From: Commensalibacter intestini A911
GTDB lineage: Bacteria > Pseudomonadota > Alphaproteobacteria > Acetobacterales > Acetobacteraceae
Length of the DNA stretch: 64,000 nt
NCBI RefSeq assembly: GCF_000231445.1
Contig: NZ_AGFR01000003.1
Span: 806,001 to 870,000, forward strand
Reading direction: 5' to 3'
Shown here: positions 62,244 to 64,000 of the stretch, in pieces
Layout of the letters: each line of letters opens with the position of its first letter
How positions within the stretch are numbered: position 1 is the first letter of the stretch
Made by a program: the position numbers and the translations under genes
Notes under the pieces: model-generated
The model's input: the letters and a program-made list of their open reading frames with translations, nothing else
What the model was told of the DNA's origin: nothing
The model's database searches: none

Positions 62244-63266
62244 TTAGAATTTAAAGGATACAGAAACAGATCCGTAGTTAAATAAGCCACCTTTTTGACC
62301 GTTAAATTCTTGAGTTTGCCATGTTTGGGTATAAGCAATCTTATACCCTTTAACAATCACAGCTGCACCAGCAAGAATTTCACCTACATCCCATTTTTTA
62401 GATACATGTTGTTGATGTGAATGAGTTGGATCACCTTGTAAAGTAGCGTTATAAGCCACAGCTTGGCCATCAACGCCACCAAAGACATACCAGTTTACAA
62501 AACGGGTGCCAACATAAGCATCAGTACCATCATCACCAGAACCAATACGAGAAGGTCCGAAATCACTATCTAATCCTTGTCCAAAACGAACAAGACCACC
62601 AAGTTGCGCATAGGTTTTATAGTTACCAGCTGCACCGTTTGCAGAAGGAAGCGCATCAAAATCAACACCGCCTAAATGTGCAAATTTATAACGCCATGTA
62701 CGCCCCATTTGAACTTGGAATACAGGCATATTTTTTAATTGGTTATGCCAACCTTCATTTTTATGATCACCAATAATACTATGGAAACCATTTTGCACTT
62801 GACGCCCTAAAGCACCAGGCCCCATTAAACCTGCTTGAATACCAAAAACGCTACGTGTGTTATCTGTATCACTAATAAGGTTCACTGTGGTTAATAGAAC
62901 ACCTGCATACGGACGATCATGAGGTAAGACCGCACGAGATCTAGTATCACGTGGGGTGAACATCATTTGTTGCAAACCCCAATGAATACGTTGCATCCCA
63001 TCGCCTAATAAGAAGGTATTTACATCAGCAATTGGCTTTGGAAGCTTATCTGTTGGAGAAGTCCAACCAATTCTTAATCCATTGGTATAATATTGGTCGG
63101 AAGTACCATTTAACGTTGATGCAGCATCATTTTCCCATTGAAAGGTTAATGTATCATATGGATCCTGCTTAGGTGTAGCATGTGCTGTAGAAGAAATAAC
63201 AGCTGTTGAAATCATAGCTGTTGTCAATAAAAAGCTAGAAACAGATAAGCGTTTTTTAATGCCCAT
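62244..63266 (-). CDS. lpxR: LpxR-like outer-membrane lipid A deacylase (DUF2219)
   Basis: 340 residues with a signal peptide (STAVISSTAHA, cleavage near residue 31). The mature protein resembles the 12-stranded LpxR barrel. LTFQWENDAAS holds the N-D pair expected for the Ca2+/active site, followed by SDQYYTNGLRIGW, LPHDRPYAGVLL, and the GFHSIIGDHKNEGWHNQL block with the candidate catalytic His. It ends in Phe (SVSVSFKF), the usual barrel-insertion signal. LpxR removes the 3'-acyloxyacyl group of lipid A, altering recognition by host immunity. Its substrate here is inferred from the family only. Confidence 0.85.
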   Translation of the reverse strand: MGIKKRLSVSSFLLTTAMISTAVISSTAHATPKQDPYDTLTFQWENDAASTLNGTSDQYYTNGLRIGWTSPTDKLPKPIADVNTFLLGDGMQRIHWGLQQMMFTPRDTRSRAVLPHDRPYAGVLLTTVNLISDTDNTRSVFGIQAGLMGPGALGRQVQNGFHSIIGDHKNEGWHNQLKNMPVFQVQMGRTWRYKFAHLGGVDFDALPSANGAAGNYKTYAQLGGLVRFGQGLDSDFGPSRIGSGDDGTDAYVGTRFVNWYVFGGVDGQAVAYNATLQGDPTHSHQQHVSKKWDVGEILAGAAVIVKGYKIAYTQTWQTQEFNGQKGGLFNYGSVSVSFKF

Positions 63267-63461
63267 AATATGCCCTTATAACCTTGCAATAAGAAAATGT
63301 GGAGAATGTTATTTCTTATCTACGTCTTTTATTTTTTAAAGAAAAGATGTTTGTGGGGCTATTGAATTGGATTAAATCATTTAATCTGTGATTGGAACAT
63401 ATTTGCAACGCTGTGCTGTCTGCGCATATAACCTAAAATGACCTTGGAACGCTTGAATAGA

Positions 63462-64000
63462 TTAGCTTTCTTGGTGCCATAAAGCATTAGGAACCTTTTT
63501 TTGTAAAAACTTTTCATGCTCTTCCAACTCTTGTTGGGTTGGCTTAACAAATATTGGTGTATGCTCTTGTAAGTTTTGGTAAACTTTTCCTATCTTTTCA
63601 GAGTCTTGCCTCGCAAATCCCAACCCTCTTTGCCTACCACCTGTCAGCTGAATATACACTTCAGAAAGAAGTTTACAGTCTAATAATGCGTTATGGGTTG
63701 TTCTGGCAGATAGATCGATAGAAAAACGTCGACATAATGCATCCAAACTGTTCGGTGATAAAGGATATTTAGCTCTGGCAAGTTTTAACGTATCAATCAT
63801 ACGATCTAAAGAAACGGCTGGTCGTTTGATACGGCTGAGCTCTGCATTAATAAATTTAAAATCAAACGGTGCATTATGAGCCACCAAAGGATCATCTTGG
63901 ATAAATTCTAAGAAATCATCAGCAATGTCTTTGAATTTGGGCTTTCCTCTCAAGTCCTCGATCGTCATTCCATGAACACGTGTTGCTTCAATAGGAATAT
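63462..64000 (-). CDS. dnaQ: DNA polymerase III epsilon subunit (3'-5' proofreading exonuclease), 5' end outside window
   Basis: Partial: the frame runs past 64000, where the upstream codons read IPIEATRVHGMT, the usual Exo I-Exo II linker region of DnaQ. An internal ATG at 63968 is therefore not the real start. DEDDh features seen: VAHNAPFDFKFINAEL (Exo II) and, near the end, TTHNALLDCKLLSEVYIQL (Exo III, with the catalytic His and Asp). The C-terminal ~45 residues should carry the alpha-subunit-binding tail. Exo I with the first DxE lies outside the window. Confidence 0.93.
   Translation of the reverse strand, partial: IPIEATRVHGMTIEDLRGKPKFKDIADDFLEFIQDDPLVAHNAPFDFKFINAELSRIKRPAVSLDRMIDTLKLARAKYPLSPNSLDALCRRFSIDLSARTTHNALLDCKLLSEVYIQLTGGRQRGLGFARQDSEKIGKVYQNLQEHTPIFVKPTQQELEEHEKFLQKKVPNALWHQES

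Overview
The window looks like chromosomal core sequence from a low-GC alphaproteobacterium. The best fit is an AT-rich acetic acid bacterium (Acetobacteraceae, Commensalibacter-like). This is inferred from the strongly AT-rich DNA, the alphaproteobacterial gene orders (ppiD-trpEGDC; lipA-COQ10/RatA; tpiA-secG-pyrG-kdsA-eno-ftsB; ppx/gppA-rlmE-guaB-rsmB), the separate PurS/PurQ/PurL form of FGAM synthase, and an AIDA-repeat/Hint protein of a type I associate with acetic acid bacteria. No database search was possible. I see no rRNA, CRISPR array, insertion sequence or prophage.

Layout. 1-9 kb: end of hisN, serA, a ComM-type ATPase, metC, an AI-2E family permease, a small EEP hydrolase, cardiolipin synthase, YraN and a small secreted basic protein. 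9-15.4 kb: one leftward purine block, purC-purS-(Rap1a-like gene)-purQ-purL-bolA-grxD, with purB upstream. 15.7-26.5 kb: a lipoprotein lytic transglycosylase, PncC/CinA-C, a secreted Pro-rich protein, then leftward ppiD-trpE-trpG-trpD-trpC and lipA-ratA. 26.6-33 kb: rightward tpiA-secG-pyrG-kdsA and eno-ftsB, plus leftward DUF3429 and rpmG. 33-38 kb: biotin locus, bioF-bioH-bioCD leftward and bioA divergent; bioC and bioD are one gene. 38-45 kb: a lipoprotein, pgsA, uvrC, xthA, an orphan response regulator and a CPA1-type antiporter. 45-53 kb: rsmB-like, guaB, an orphan ADP-ribosyltransferase-like gene, rlmE, ppx/gppA, tRNA-Gln(CUG), a Nudix protein, prfC and rpsD. 53-64 kb: the 925-residue AIDA-repeat/Hint protein, HdeD-like, a SpoU-type methyltransferase, cysS with an unusual insert, a frameshifted MATE pump, an N-terminally truncated LysE transporter, an AraC regulator, an LpxR-like lipid A deacylase and the end of dnaQ.

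How the genes work together. Most of the window is biosynthetic housekeeping: purines, CTP, GMP, tryptophan, serine, histidine, lipoate, biotin, KDO, phosphatidylglycerol and cardiolipin. Several genes are translationally coupled by 4-nt ATGA overlaps (purS/Rap1a-like, purQ/purL, bioF/bioH, bioH/bioCD, pyrG/kdsA, cysS/trmJ). The accessory material is small and scattered. The most interesting items are the ART-like orphan inserted between rlmE and guaB, the exported Rap1a-like gene locked between purS and purQ, the self-processing-type Hint surface protein, the bioC-bioD fusion and the AT-rich insert in cysS.
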